64,000 nucleotides of DNA from Platerodrilus igneus (taxonomy: Eukaryota; Arthropoda; Insecta; Coleoptera; Lycidae), in contig JARFIW010001186.1 in NCBI GenBank assembly GCA_036346225.1, forward strand, positions 879,501-943,500, read 5' to 3'. A program made the position numbers and the translations under genes. Of the stretch, positions 32,135-41,879 are shown in pieces. The notes below the pieces were generated by a model. That model was not told where the DNA came from. It was given only the letters and a program-made list of their open reading frames with translations, and did not search any database. The stretch's first letter is position 1, and the number at the start of each line of letters is the position of its first letter.

Positions 32135-32309
32135 GGTTATGTATTTTATGTTAGGATTGTTTATTTTTAAATTTTTTTATTTGGCTGTGATTATAATAGT
32201 TTATGATACGGTTTTTGAAAATATTGTTTATGAGACGTTGTGGATAATTATTTGCAATTAGAATGTTCTTAGCTTTTGTTATAGCTTCATGCCTGTATTC
32301 CGGATCTGA

Positions 32310-33629
32310 CTATTTTATAGCCCTATCAGCCAAGCCTATTATAACTGATTTGTTTTGCGTTAACAGATGTTGGGAGTTATAGTTTAAGTATCTACCTGAC
32401 CAAGTATCTTTAGTATGCCAACAAGGTCTAATTTTATTATGTATACGATGTAAGGTCATATCCAGAAAGTTTAATTTTTCATTTTTTTCCCTTTCAATTG
32501 TGAACTTTATTTTTTTGTTAAAATTATTAAATACATTTATTATGTGATTGCACTTGTCCTTTGGTATTACACATATGCAATCGTCCACATATCTTAGATA
32601 TAAAATTATTAGAAATGTAATTTGCTTTATACATTCTGTTTCAAGTTTCTCTAGTACTATTTGTGCTATAACACTGGACAGAGCCATGCCCATAGCACAA
32701 CCATCAATTTGCTGATAGAACTGGTTTTTAAATGTAAAATATGTGGAAGTTAGAACCGTTTTTACAGCATTACTAAAATCTTTTACGGGTATGTTAGTAT
32801 GTTTTTTTATTTCCGGCCATTTGTTATTGATTAATTTTATAGCATATTCAATAGGTATGTTTGTATAAAGTGACACGACATCAAGGGATATTAGAATATA
32901 ATCATCTGGAATAATAATATTTTTAATTTTTTCTTTGAATTCCCATGAGTCTTTTAAAAAGTACACATTTTTGCCTGTTATGTTGCTCAAAATGTCTTTT
33001 AATAAGATGGATAATTTGTTAAATGGGGATTGGATAGTTGATACGATAGGTCTCATTGGGATATTATCCTTATGTAGTTTTGGTAAACCATATAGTTTTG
33101 GTGGTATTGCATTATTTGTTATGAGGTTTTTACAGGTTTTGGGGGATATGTAACCTTTATTCTCCCATTCCTTGGCTAAGTCGTTATTTAATTTTTGTAA
33201 TTTACTTGTTGGGTTTTGTTTTATTTTTTGATATGTATGTTGGTCATCTAATAATTCATTGATTTTGTTTATGTAGGATTCATTTTCCATAATTACAGTT
33301 GTATTAGATTTGTCAGACATAAGTACTATGATATTTGGGTTTTCTTTTAAGTATTTCTCTGTTTTTTTAACATTTTTTATTAATATATCTTGGTTAACTT
33401 TTAATTTGTTTATTTGGGTGTTTTGATTATTACTAAAATTAGTAATTATGTTACATGCGGTAGCTCTGATTTCGTCACGTGTTTCTTTTGGTAATTCTAT
33501 TATGGCCGTTTCTAGACTTGCTATAACATCAGGGTAGGGTATTTCAGTTGTATTTGTATTGGGTATTGCGTAATTAGGTCCTAAGCTTAGGATTTCTGTT
33601 GCATAACTAGGTAACTCGTGTTGCGACAA
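32310..33629 (-). CDS. PLE reverse transcriptase, family 2
   Basis: 439 codons. An N-terminal part with VLMSDKSNTTVIMEN resembles the 'ADKGN' block of PLE proteins. KLHKDNIPMRPIVSTIQSPF follows at about residue 185. Motif A is LISLDVVSLYTNIP, with its Asp at about residue 249. QIDGCAMGMALSSVIAQIVL is motif B, and LRYVDDCICVI is motif C with two catalytic Asp. LNFLDMTLHR is the usual block after the thumb. The frame ends about 180 bp before the endonuclease, so a frameshift or decayed linker lies between. PLE reverse transcriptases are related to telomerase. Confidence 0.93.
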   Translation of the reverse strand: MSQHELPSYATEILSLGPNYAIPNTNTTEIPYPDVIASLETAIIELPKETRDEIRATACNIITNFSNNQNTQINKLKVNQDILIKNVKKTEKYLKENPNIIVLMSDKSNTTVIMENESYINKINELLDDQHTYQKIKQNPTSKLQKLNNDLAKEWENKGYISPKTCKNLITNNAIPPKLYGLPKLHKDNIPMRPIVSTIQSPFNKLSILLKDILSNITGKNVYFLKDSWEFKEKIKNIIIPDDYILISLDVVSLYTNIPIEYAIKLINNKWPEIKKHTNIPVKDFSNAVKTVLTSTYFTFKNQFYQQIDGCAMGMALSSVIAQIVLEKLETECIKQITFLIILYLRYVDDCICVIPKDKCNHIINVFNNFNKKIKFTIEREKNEKLNFLDMTLHRIHNKIRPCWHTKDTWSGRYLNYNSQHLLTQNKSVIIGLADRAIK

Positions 33630-34138
33630 GTTTTAATCCATTGGTTGTTGGTTTGTAATGCTGTGGGTTTTATCTTTTGCTTGTTAATAAGTATTTCTAT
33701 TTTCTTTTTGTTTCTTTCTTTAATTTTATTGAATATGGTCTCATATCTTGCTTTGAGTGTATTTTCAATTTTGTACCAGTCTTTTATTACAGGGATTATG
33801 TTTTTTAAATAATCTGTTATGTTATCTATTTTCTTTTCTAAAATTCTTATTTTTAATACGGTTTCCTTGATGAGTAAATTGATTGTGTTAAGCTTAAATC
33901 TATATACTACCTTATTGTGAAATTTCAATTTGAGGTTTACATCTGTAAAAATAAACTGTTTCAAATTGAGATTTAAAAATGTAGGAGTTAATTTTTCATG
34001 TTTGCCACGTAATAAGAAAATTCTTCTATTTTTCTGGTTGGCTAATTTGATAAAATTCTTCTTAATTCGGCTGAGTTGCAATGTAATGTCTATCTCATTT
34101 GTTGATATACAATGTTGTACTTGCATACTTTCACCCAT
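33587..34138 (-). CDS. PLE N-terminal frame, family 2
   Basis: 183 codons, basic and helical, overlapping the reverse-transcriptase frame by 43 bases. No catalytic motif; LSRIKKNFIKLANQKNRR near residue 20 and KLKFHNKVVYRFKLNTI suggest the N-terminal extension of PLE proteins. PLEs normally have one frame, so the overlap probably marks a frameshift. Confidence 0.7.
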   Translation of the reverse strand: MGESMQVQHCISTNEIDITLQLSRIKKNFIKLANQKNRRIFLLRGKHEKLTPTFLNLNLKQFIFTDVNLKLKFHNKVVYRFKLNTINLLIKETVLKIRILEKKIDNITDYLKNIIPVIKDWYKIENTLKARYETIFNKIKERNKKKIEILINKQKIKPTALQTNNQWIKTCRNTSYLVMQQKS

Positions 34139-34347
34139 GCTTATTGATATAAATGATGATATTCTTGACCTTTTATTATCATAATATAAGAATTCTAATT
34201 TTTTCTTGGGTATTAAGGTCTAATGAACTATGTAAATTTTCAATAGGATGATTTATTTTTTATTAAACTCCAAACGTTTCGGCTGAACATATTAGCCTTT
34301 TTCAATGGATATTCATGTCTGAAAGTAGAATTACATAACTAACCAAA

Positions 34348-34349
<2 letters not shown>
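34139..34349 (-). repeat. PLE family 2 pseudo-LTR with decayed hammerhead
   Basis: Near-identical to 29056-29255. Minus strand: ATTGAAAAAGGCTAATATG, then TTCAGCCGAAACGTTTGG. Stem II (GGC/GCC) and GAAA are kept. C3 and G8 of the CTGANGA box are changed and stem I does not pair, so self-cleavage is not expected. Confidence 0.6.

Positions 34350-34393
<44 letters not shown>
34350..34393. repeat. (TA)n microsatellite
   Basis: It separates the minus-strand PLE 2 from the plus-strand PLE 3 fragment. Confidence 0.95.
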
Positions 34394-34396
<3 letters not shown>

Positions 34397-34398
34397 AA

Positions 34399-34744
34399 TT
34401 CAAATGCTAAGTCCATTGGAAACTTTTTTACTAAACTAAAAGAAAAAACAAATAAAGCTTTATGTAGCAATTTAGTGTATAAAATTCAATGTGAATGCAA
34501 AGCTTCCTACGTAGGCCAAACCAAACAGTGGCTCCGAAATCGCATGACACAACACAAAAGTGATGCAAAATTAGGAAAAACTTCTTGTGCTCTTTCTATA
34601 CATTTATACAATACAAAACACAAAGTCAATTATGATAATGTAAAAATTTTAGATATAGAAAGCAATTACAAAAAGACTTTTCTTAGAATCATTTCATATA
34701 AACCAAGAACAAAATTCCATCAATCACAAAGAAGACATCAATAA
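34399..34744 (+). pseudogene. PLE GIY-YIG endonuclease fragment, family 3
   Basis: Open from the (TA)n boundary; the first ATG is at 34475, but the frame extends upstream with SIGNFFTKLKEKTNKALC. VYKIQCECKASYVGQTKQWL is the GIY-YIG region with the Cys pair seen in PLE endonucleases, followed by RNRMTQHKSDAKLGK and IHLYNTKHKVNYDNVKILDI. It stops at 34744. The protein has no reverse transcriptase upstream, so it is a dead 5'-truncated copy. Confidence 0.85.
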
Positions 34745-35189
34745 TTTACATACAGTTTACTCATACCTATACACTTTTAATTCAAAAAATATACTAACTA
34801 TAATGATATTGCTTACACACAGAATTCCATTTAATTTAAGTCAAAAGTCAACCTGTTTACTACACCTGTAAAATATATGATTTTAAAATCTAACTATTTT
34901 ATGCAACCCACCATACAAAAATTTTTTACAAATAAACCACATACTACTATTTAAATAAAAAATATAATCAAATAGTGTCATAATTTGTTGTTTGATGTCA
35001 TCCTTGATCCTACATTTTGTCAAATAAGTGAACTGACATTTCATTCAAAATTAATTTTAATTCTTAATCAGTAATATGACAAGCTTCCTTCTGTTACTTT
35101 TATTATGGGTGAATACATAAAATAATTTTATCAAGTAATAAGTCAGTTAATCATATATTACCTGTTATATGAATTACCTATTTATATAC

Positions 35190-35260
35190 TTTTTCTTGTA
35201 GATCGATGATTAAGGTGTAAATTATCACCGAAACGTACGATTTAATACAAATGATACACA
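35190..35260 (+). ncRNA. Hammerhead-like motif, degenerate
   Basis: UUGUA and UACAA can form stem I. GGUG/CACC can form stem II. GAAACGUACGAU fits GAAA plus stem III. The box that should read CUGAUGA reads UCGAUGA and is separated from stem II by UUAA, so it is probably inactive. Confidence 0.35.
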
Positions 35261-35355
35261 TTTAATGTTTTGTGTTTAATTTATGAGCGACTTTATCCCA
35301 AGAACCAAAAACAAAATCTTTTCTAATTTAACTACGCTCCAGGATTATCAAGAAC

Positions 35356-35359
<4 letters not shown>

Positions 35360-35405
<46 letters not shown>
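35360..35405. repeat. (TA)n microsatellite
   Basis: About 22 TA units between PLE 3 and the inverted-repeat element. Confidence 0.95.
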
Positions 35406-35408
<3 letters not shown>

Positions 35409-37301
35409 GGTGAGTTTTAGTGTGGCAACGGTCGATAACTCCGTTATTATAAAAGCTACGTAAACCAAATTTGGAGGCATATTAGGCATGCCTAAGGTGC
35501 ACATTTTAAAAATATTTGGAAGTATACAGGGTGTTTCATAATTCCAGGGCATATTAAACTTATATTTTTTTAAATGGAACACCCTATATATTATTACATT
35601 TTTGAAAAGCCCATAGAAAGAGCTTTAATATAATATCAAATTGTATCTGTCTATTCCTTTTAGTTTTTGAGATATTCAACTGTTTTTAGACAAAATGACC
35701 CCGATTAGATACATTGCCACTGCACTAATACACAACTTATGTTAATTTTCAAGATGCAGCAAATTTTACCATATACCATAGTATATTTGTAAATATCACT
35801 TTTTTGAAATTTTTTCCCAGTATACAGGGTGTGTCAGGTTTCGCAAAATGCAATTTTTAAAAATTTTTTAAATGGCTCTCTACCAATTTTATTGCTACAA
35901 TGGATAGTTCATTAAGTGTCCTTTCATTTTTGTTAAGCATTCCCCATACCTAAACCCATTACTTTCTGAGATATTTTTGATTTTCTTCAAATTTTATGAA
36001 TGTTTTTAATTTACATAACTAAAAATAACTTACTATTGGAGAATATTATAAAACAATTAATACATTTTGATTAACAATCAACTACACTTATCCAGTAACA
36101 ATTTTCACTAAAGATATAACAATCTACAATAATACGCTTTCAACAGAATTCTGCCAGATCAACAATATGCATTTTATAGAAAATGTTCAAGCAGGAAATT
36201 AGGCAGGTTTTGAAAAAAATTACAATTACAATCAAAATGTCATTTAGGCTTATTAATTGTAGTGTGTTGTCATTTAACACATTATCAGTTCTGTTTTAAG
36301 TGTAATCTTTGAAGGAGTTTTCTAAATGAATTTTACAGTGGAAGAACAAATAAATATGATTTGGGTATTGGGAGCAAGTTTAAAATATTTCCTACTTGCA
36401 TCAAGAATATACCAAGACAGATATCCTGTTAAATGACAACACACTACAATTAATAAACCTAAATGACACTTTACATGTAATAGTTATTTTTTTCAAAGCC
36501 TGCCTGATTTCCTGCTTGAACATTTTCTATAAAATGCATATTGTTGATCTGGCAGAATTCTGTTGATAGCGTATTATTGTAGGTTGTTATATCTTTAGTG
36601 AAAACTGTTATTGGATAAGTGTAGTTGATTGTGAATCAAAATGTATTAATTGTTTTATAATATTCTCCAATAGTAAGTTATTTTTAGTTATGTAAATTAA
36701 AAACATTCATAAAATTTGAAGAAAATCAAAAATATCTCAGAAAGTAATGGATTTAGGTATAGGGAATGCTTAACAAAAATGAAAGAACACTTAATGAACT
36801 ATCCATTGTAGCAATAAAATTGGTAGGGTGCCATTTAAAAAAAATTTTTAAATTGCATTTTGCGAAACCTGACACCCTGTATACTGGGAAAAAATTTCAA
36901 AAAAGTGATATTTACAAATATACTATGGTATATGGTAAAATTTTCTGCATCTTGAAAATTAACATAAGTTGTGTATTAGTGCAGTGGCAATGTATCTAAT
37001 CAGGGTCATTTTTTCTAAAAACAGTTGAATATCTCAAAAACTAAAAGGAATAGACAGATACAATTTGATATCAAATTAAAGCTCTTTTTATGTGCTTTTC
37101 AAAAATGTAATAATATATAGGGTGTTCCATTAAAAAAAAAATAAGTTTATTATGTCCTGGAATTATGAAACACCCTGTATGCTTCCAAATATTTTTAAAA
37201 TGTGCACTTTAGGCATGCCTAATATGCCTCCAAATTTGGTTTATGTAGCTTTTATAATAACGGAGTTATCGACTGTTGCCACACTAAAAACCCACCCTGT
37301 A
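35404..37301. mobile_element. DNA transposon remnant with ~0.9-kb inverted repeats
   Basis: The left arm (about 35404-36310) and right arm (about 36440-37301) are inverted copies at roughly 95% identity by eye. The outer ends read TACAGGGTG(A/G)GTTTTTAGTG, next to TA-rich flanks, consistent with a TA target duplication. The motif TATACAGGGTGT recurs inside both arms. The ~110-bp centre is not inverted and holds a short frame with a transposon-type helix-turn-helix start. All catalytic sequence is missing. Confidence 0.7.
36326..36436 (+). pseudogene. N-terminal HTH fragment of a transposon protein
   Basis: 36 codons in the centre of the inverted-repeat element. MNFTVEEQINMIWVLGASL followed by ASRIYQDRYPVK resembles the DUF4817-type helix-turn-helix start (…ARRLYQERYP…) common in insect DNA transposon proteins. 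The stop falls exactly where the right arm begins. What remains is the start codon region of an autonomous ancestor. Confidence 0.5.
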
Positions 37302-37327
37302 TATATATCATATTTTTGTTTGATGCA
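37301..37327 (+). repeat. 27-bp direct repeat, right copy
   Basis: Identical to 31184-31210. Confidence 0.6.
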
Positions 37328-37527
37328 GGCATGAAGCTACAATTACAATTTTGAAGCATTTTGTGTAATAAAATAAAAACATTTACTTGGTTTCAACAGT
37401 TATTAAGTTATCTTAATTGCAAATAGTGTTATTGTTTGTTATCTCACTAGCTGTGTGGATAATTAAAATAAATAAACCAGGACCGTATTTTAAATAATTT
37501 CCTTTTCTGATTACAGAAGTAGATTTA

Positions 37528-38124
37528 TTGTTTGAGATGCAGAACTGTAATAAATGTTCAGAAAAATCAGATAATTTATTTGATTGCGATCACTGCAGTA
37601 ATCATCTGTGTAAAGACTGTGCTCAGTTAACTGAGACAGAAATTAAATGTCTGAAGCTCAGTAAGCGAAAATTAATATTTCTATGTGATGGATGTGAGAT
37701 AGGTTTATTTAGAATTCCGGAATTTTTAAATAAATTAATTATTCTTGAACAAAAAATAGAATATTTACAGAAGAAGAATGAAGATCTTGAAAAACAAAAA
37801 AGTCCAATAGGTTGTCAAGAGGCAATAGCAGAAAAGATTGATAGGCAAAATAGATCACAAAATATTATAATACTAAATGTTCAAGAATCAAATGGTAATT
37901 CATACACTGAAAGAAACGCAGAGGATAAAACCACTGTTGGTAAATTACTTGGGAATTTTGATATCGATTTAGATAATATTAAAACCTTTAGACTGGGCAA
38001 ACGCATGGAAAACAAACAACAGCCACTTACCAATTACCAAATTAAAATGTGCGGATATTTGGAGATCAAACACCGAAACAACGGCAATATTATTTGGATG
38101 TTAAAAAGAAACTTAAAGAAATAA
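37528..38124 (+). CDS. LINE ORF1 protein with PHD-like zinc finger
   Basis: 198 codons. The N-terminal 60 residues hold a Cys/His-rich finger (C7-x2-C10, C20-x2-C23, H26-L-C28, C31, then CDGC near residue 55), like the PHD-type finger in ORF1 of CR1/Jockey-group LINEs. A coiled coil follows (about residues 66-95, ILEQKIEYLQKKNEDLEKQK). The C-terminal half contains IIILNVQESNG and DLDNIKTFRLGKR, which resembles the RNA-binding ORF1 core. It would coat LINE RNA. It ends about 110 bp before the PLE insertion. The clade (CR1, L2 or Daphne-like) is not certain. Confidence 0.75.
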   Translation: MFEMQNCNKCSEKSDNLFDCDHCSNHLCKDCAQLTETEIKCLKLSKRKLIFLCDGCEIGLFRIPEFLNKLIILEQKIEYLQKKNEDLEKQKSPIGCQEAIAEKIDRQNRSQNIIILNVQESNGNSYTERNAEDKTTVGKLLGNFDIDLDNIKTFRLGKRMENKQQPLTNYQIKMCGYLEIKHRNNGNIIWMLKRNLKK

Positions 38125-38223
38125 CTAACAATGGAGATACCTCAAAAACAATTAAATATATTAATAACAAACCAACAATTGTAAATAAAGATAGACATTC
38201 AAAAAACTAATTGGCAATTCGTC

Positions 38224-38235
38224 ATTAATACTCAA
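38224..38235 (+). repeat. 12-bp target-site duplication, left
   Basis: ATTAATACTCAA, repeated at 43274-43285 around the PLE composite. Confidence 0.85.
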
Positions 38236-38271
38236 ATAAAATTAAATAAAAACCCTTGACCACAAAAATAT

Positions 38272-38326
38272 TTAAATTACTAAATACGTATTTCGACCAC
38301 TATGTGGCCATCATCAGTAGAAAACC
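38272..38326 (-). ncRNA. Minimal hammerhead ribozyme, PLE copy A
   Basis: Minus strand: CTGATGA (38317-38311), stem II GGCCAC/GTGGTC, GAAA (38294-38291), then ATACGTAT as self-complementary stem III and TT cleavage site. The outer stem I is UUCUA/UAGUAA. All core residues are present. Confidence 0.75.
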
Positions 38327-38584
38327 TGTATAAAAAAAAAAAAAAAAAAAAAAGCTGTTCTGGTATACTTCAGAGGATATTCTCCTCACCACTTAAGCTG
38401 AAGTGAACCTTCCCAACATATAATTTAGTATATTGTTGCTTTAAACACTATCGAGGATATTCTCCTCACCCGCAGGCTGGTGTTCTCAACAACAAACAAG
38501 TGAATTGTGACATTATAACTTAAATCTACTTAATTTATACTAATTCTAAACCTACTGAAGCGGAACCAGTTTAATCTTGCTTTC
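38327..38584 (-). other. PLE 1 copy A 3' untranslated region
   Basis: A poly-T run on the minus strand (38332-38354), then two copies of a GTGAGGAGAATATCCTC-type segment. Matches 40080-40320 and 42890-43140. Confidence 0.75.
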
Positions 38585-38969
38585 TCATTGGTTGTCGACC
38601 AATAGGGAAAGCAAAGCAAATGACTCTATTGGCCCTTTATCGGTGTTTAAGAGGGGTCCTTTATGTTTAACAATTTTAATTGATTCATAGGCATTTAAGG
38701 AGGAAAATGTTGGTACCGCTTTTAACAATTTAACATTTTCTAGTTTAACGGGGTGGCTGGTTTCAAATATATGTTTGGCGACCTGAGACCTTTCATATTT
38801 ACCATACTTGAAGTGAGCAATATGTTCTTTAAATCTTGTTGTTATATTCCTCTTGGTCTGACCAATATATTTTTGAAAACACCCTGGCCCTGCACAACTA
38901 ATTTCATAAATCCCCGACTTTTGCAATTTTTCCCCCTTGTCTTTTGGATTACCTAGCAAATCTTTAATT
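38585..38969 (-). pseudogene. PLE GIY-YIG endonuclease, copy A
   Basis: 124 codons plus a truncated start. GIYEISCAGPGCFQKYIGQT is the GIY-YIG signature with the Cys pair. RNITTRFKEHIAHFKYGKY and VAKHIFETSHPVKLENVKLL follow, then the catalytic Glu region NAYESIKIVKH. The reverse transcriptase is missing: the copy is cut within the linker and joined to an (ATTAGT)n tract. Confidence 0.9.
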
Positions 38970-39017
38970 TTATTAGTATGTATTAGTATTAGTATTATTA
39001 GTATTAGTATTAGTATT
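38970..39017. repeat. (TATTAG)n at the inverted PLE junction
   Basis: About seven imperfect TATTAG units between copies A and B. Copy A's own sequence at this point (ACTAATACTAATAAAATTAA on its strand) supplies the seed word. Confidence 0.8.
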
Positions 39018-39567
39018 AGTGAAAGTATGAAGGCACAGCAATGGGAAATAGCTTATCACCTTTCATAGCAAATTTATTTATGTCTCGTTTTGAAACCGAG
39101 TTAAAAGAAAACTCCAAATACTTCCCAAGAATATGGTTAAGGTACGTGGATGATATTTTTGCAGTTTTTGACACTTCTAAATCAAATGTTGATGATTTTC
39201 TTAAAGAAATGAATTCAAAATTTCAAAGCATAAAATTTACGTATGAACTAGAGAATAATGGACAATTACCCTTTTTAGATACATTAGTAATTAGAAAGGG
39301 TAATAAATTAGAATTTGACATTTATAGAAAAGAAACCAATGTAAATCGCTTTATTTTGTCTTCCTCTAATCATAGCATACAACATAAGTTGGCTTCATTT
39401 AACTTTTTAATTAATAGATTATTGAATTTCCTTTAAATAAAAACAGATTTAATAAAGAATTTGCTCTTATTAAACAAATAGCGAATTACAATGGTTTCTC
39501 TTCTGATATTATACATAATATTTTTAGAAAGTGTAAAAATAGGATCAACATACGTAAATCAACGACT
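39018..39567 (+). pseudogene. PLE reverse transcriptase C-terminal part, copy B
   Basis: The copy starts at TGAAGGCACAGCAATGGGAA. The 39041-39436 frame has MGNSLSPFIANLFMSRFE (motif B), WLRYVDDIFAVFD (motif C), and LPFLDTLVIRKG. A frameshift at about 39425 breaks the linker before the endonuclease. Confidence 0.9.
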
Positions 39568-40077
39568 TTGCAATCAACCACCTCTAACGATAATGTTAAA
39601 TATGTTAAACTTCCGTTTCACAAAACCACAAAGGGTCTTGATAAAATATTCAAACAGTGTAATTTCAAAATTGCTTTCACTAATACTAATAAAATTAAAG
39701 ATTTTCTAGGTAATCCAAAAGACAAGGGGGAAAAATTGCAAAAGTCGAGGATTTATGAAATTAGTTGTGCAGGGCCAGGGTGTTTTCAAAAATATATTGG
39801 TCAGACCAAGAGGAATATAACAACAAGATTTAAAGAACATATTGCTCACTTCAAATATGGTAAATATGAAAGGTCTCAGGTCGCCAAACATATATTTGAA
39901 ACCAGCCACCCCGTTAAACTAGAAAATGTTAAATTGTTAAAAGCGGTACCAACATTTTCCTCCTTAAATGCCTATGAATCAATTAAAATTGTTAAACATA
40001 AAGGACCCCTCTTAAACACCGATAAAGGGCCAATAGAGTCATCTGCTTTGCTTTCCCTATTGGTCAACAACCAATGA
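39568..40077 (+). CDS. PLE GIY-YIG endonuclease, copy B
   Basis: 169 codons, the longest intact endonuclease frame in the window. LPFHKTTKGLDKIFKQCNFK is the usual linker. IYEISCAGPGCFQKYIGQTK is the GIY-YIG core, with RFKEH (the catalytic-region Arg) and the later NAYESIK (Glu). It is nearly identical to copies A and C. The enzyme would nick target DNA so that reverse transcription can start there. Confidence 0.9.
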   Translation: MQSTTSNDNVKYVKLPFHKTTKGLDKIFKQCNFKIAFTNTNKIKDFLGNPKDKGEKLQKSRIYEISCAGPGCFQKYIGQTKRNITTRFKEHIAHFKYGKYERSQVAKHIFETSHPVKLENVKLLKAVPTFSSLNAYESIKIVKHKGPLLNTDKGPIESSALLSLLVNNQ

Positions 40078-40315
40078 GAAAGCAAGATTAAACTGGTTCC
40101 GCTTCAGTAGGTTTAGAATTAGTATAAATTAAGTAGATTTAAGTTATAATGTCACAATTCACTTGTTTGTTGTTGAGAACACCAGCCTGCCGGTGAGGAG
40201 AATATCCTCGATAGTGTTTAAAGCAACAATATAGTAAATTATAGGTTGGGAAGGTTCACTTCAGCCTAAGTGGTGAGGATAATATCCTCTGAAGTGTACC
40301 AGAACAACAGCTTTT

Positions 40316-40359
<44 letters not shown>

Positions 40360-40360
40360 G
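40078..40360 (+). other. PLE 1 copy B 3' untranslated region with (TA)n
   Basis: GTGAGGA(G/T)AATATCCTC segments, then a T run and (TA)n at 40311-40356 just before the hammerhead. The T/TA length differs in all three copies. Confidence 0.75.
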
Positions 40361-40412
40361 TTTTCTACTTATGATGGCCACATAGTGGTCGAAATACGTA
40401 TTTAGTAATTTA
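40361..40412 (+). ncRNA. Hammerhead ribozyme, PLE copy B, core mutation
   Basis: Same structure as copy C, but the core reads CTTATGA at 40368-40374: G5 is replaced by T. G5 is invariant in hammerheads, so cleavage should be lost. Confidence 0.7.
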
Positions 40413-40456
40413 AATATTTTTGTGGTCAAGGGTTTTTATTTAATTTTATTTAAATC

Positions 40457-41083
40457 GTGCCACAGTGTTTCTATAGATTATTAACTATGACTTCCCGGTC
40501 TTCGGAACTTAATAGGTATCGGAGCTTAGCTCTTAAAATTAGTTTTGTAAAAGCAGATATTCGATTTCTAAAAAGTTGTAAAGCCCACAAAGTTTTTCCA
40601 AATTTCATTAACGTAAAAATCAGCAGTAATTGTAAACGTAGTAACGCAATAATCAATTTTGCAAAAGATAAATGGCTTAATTTGGAAATCAAATATCTGT
40701 ACAGTAAGCTTAGTAGATTGGAACTGGAAACGTATAAATCGCACCTAGCACTAACGTGCAATTTATCCGAGTCCGGTTTTCAGGAATGGAATAATTTCCA
40801 GAGATTTGTTTTTGAAGTCGACAATCATAAATTGTTAGACAAAATTAATAGTCAAAACACTAAGTTGAAGTTTCTTTTAAAGAAACACAATGTCAATGTA
40901 CCTCCTAAAAAACTGGAAATTACTTCACCTCAATTAGAGTCAATAGTTGTTAACGAATCGTCGAAAATCTTTAATAATGAAGAGTTGACTTTCCTTGATC
41001 GAGGCCTAAAATTTGGAGTAGATCATTTGAAAACTCCTTTGGAAGACATTATTGCTGGCATTGAAAATCCATTTCAAAATTAG
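40457..41083 (+). CDS. PLE N-terminal region, copy C
   Basis: 208 codons; the likely start is ATG at 40487 (MTSRSSELNRYRSLALKI), since the earlier ATG lies in the pseudo-LTR. It is basic and helical, with LLKKHNVNVPPKKLE and EELTFLDRGLKFGVD, the latter a typical N-terminal PLE block ('LLxxGLKF'). It ends at a frameshift near 41080. Confidence 0.85.
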   Translation: MPQCFYRLLTMTSRSSELNRYRSLALKISFVKADIRFLKSCKAHKVFPNFINVKISSNCKRSNAIINFAKDKWLNLEIKYLYSKLSRLELETYKSHLALTCNLSESGFQEWNNFQRFVFEVDNHKLLDKINSQNTKLKFLLKKHNVNVPPKKLEITSPQLESIVVNESSKIFNNEELTFLDRGLKFGVDHLKTPLEDIIAGIENPFQN

Positions 41084-41879
41084 ATGACAATTCAAAAACT
41101 TTATTAGAAACGCGTGCAAAATTCAACTTTCGAACAACTTACGCACTTGCGCAAGGAATGTCTCAGAACAAACAAGGAAAGATCATCTGATTATTAAAGA
41201 TTTACGACAAAAGAATTGTTATTATTTAAAGGCTGATAAGGGGAATAGGTTGGTTATTCTGGATAAACAAGACTATGTTGATAGAGTAGAGACTTTGCTG
41301 TCTGAGGGTCCTTACAGACCAATAGTCAAAAACGTAAAATGAAGTTCCTTTAAATAAAATGATTAAATCAACACAGTCTGTTTTGAAAGAATGTCCAAAC
41401 CTAATTTCGCCCACACTAAAATTAAAATTAACAATTTCAAATCCTGAAATGCCAAAACTTTACTGTTTACCAAAGATTCACAAAATAATAAATCGATGAG
41501 ACCAATAGTTTCAGGTATCAACTCACCGACTTACTATTTATCACGATGGCTGTCAAATGAATTTAAGAATTTAAAGTTTAATAGTTTGTCTGTACAAAAC
41601 TCTTTAGAGTTCATTAATAAAATTAAAAATATCACATTAGAAGAGAACGAAATCTTAATTTCATTTGATGTCAGTTCATTATTCCCTAGTGTTCCAATAC
41701 CACGTACTTTAACATATTTAAAGGATGTTCTTATAGATAGTGATATTGATGATGATAAAGTTGAGAACTATATCAAGCTTGTTTCGCATTGCATGTCCCA
41801 GAACTGTTTTCAATTCAACAACAAGTTGTATGAACAACATGAAGGCACAGCAATGGAAATAACTTATCACCTTTCATAG
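41084..41879 (+). pseudogene. PLE reverse transcriptase N-terminal half, copy C
   Basis: In changing frames: LKADKGNRLVILDKQDYVDR (41230-41290), then from 41496 MRPIVSGINSPTYYLSRWL, motif A LISFDVSSLFPSVP, and QHEGTAMEI, where one lost G against copy B (GGGAA to GGAA near 41855) shifts the frame at motif B. The breaks lie at short homopolymers. Confidence 0.88.

Larger units (their letters stand above)
31211..34349 (-). mobile_element. Penelope-like element, family 2, minus strand
   Basis: From the 5' side (34349) the order is pseudo-LTR, N-terminal frame, reverse transcriptase, GIY-YIG endonuclease and 3' untranslated DNA. This is the order of Penelope-like elements, which lack integrase and copy themselves at nicked target DNA. 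The 5' end abuts a (TA)n tract. Two or three frameshifts break it. Confidence 0.85.
34394..35359 (+). mobile_element. Penelope-like element, family 3, 5'-truncated
   Basis: The 3' part of a PLE: endonuclease end, ~450 bp of 3' untranslated DNA, then a hammerhead-like motif near 35200-35260. It is truncated at a (TA)n tract on the left and followed by another on the right (35360-35405). Confidence 0.75.
37328..38235 (+). mobile_element. LINE 5' part (CR1/Jockey-like), before the PLE insertion
   Basis: About 200 bp of untranslated DNA and ORF1, then 110 bp of linker ending in ATTAATACTCAA (38224-38235), where the PLE composite is inserted. The LINE resumes at 43274 with the same 12 bases. Confidence 0.8.

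Noticed and set aside
36766..36999. 77-residue frame in the right arm of the inverted-repeat element
   Set aside because: No motif, and the equivalent left arm does not keep it open.
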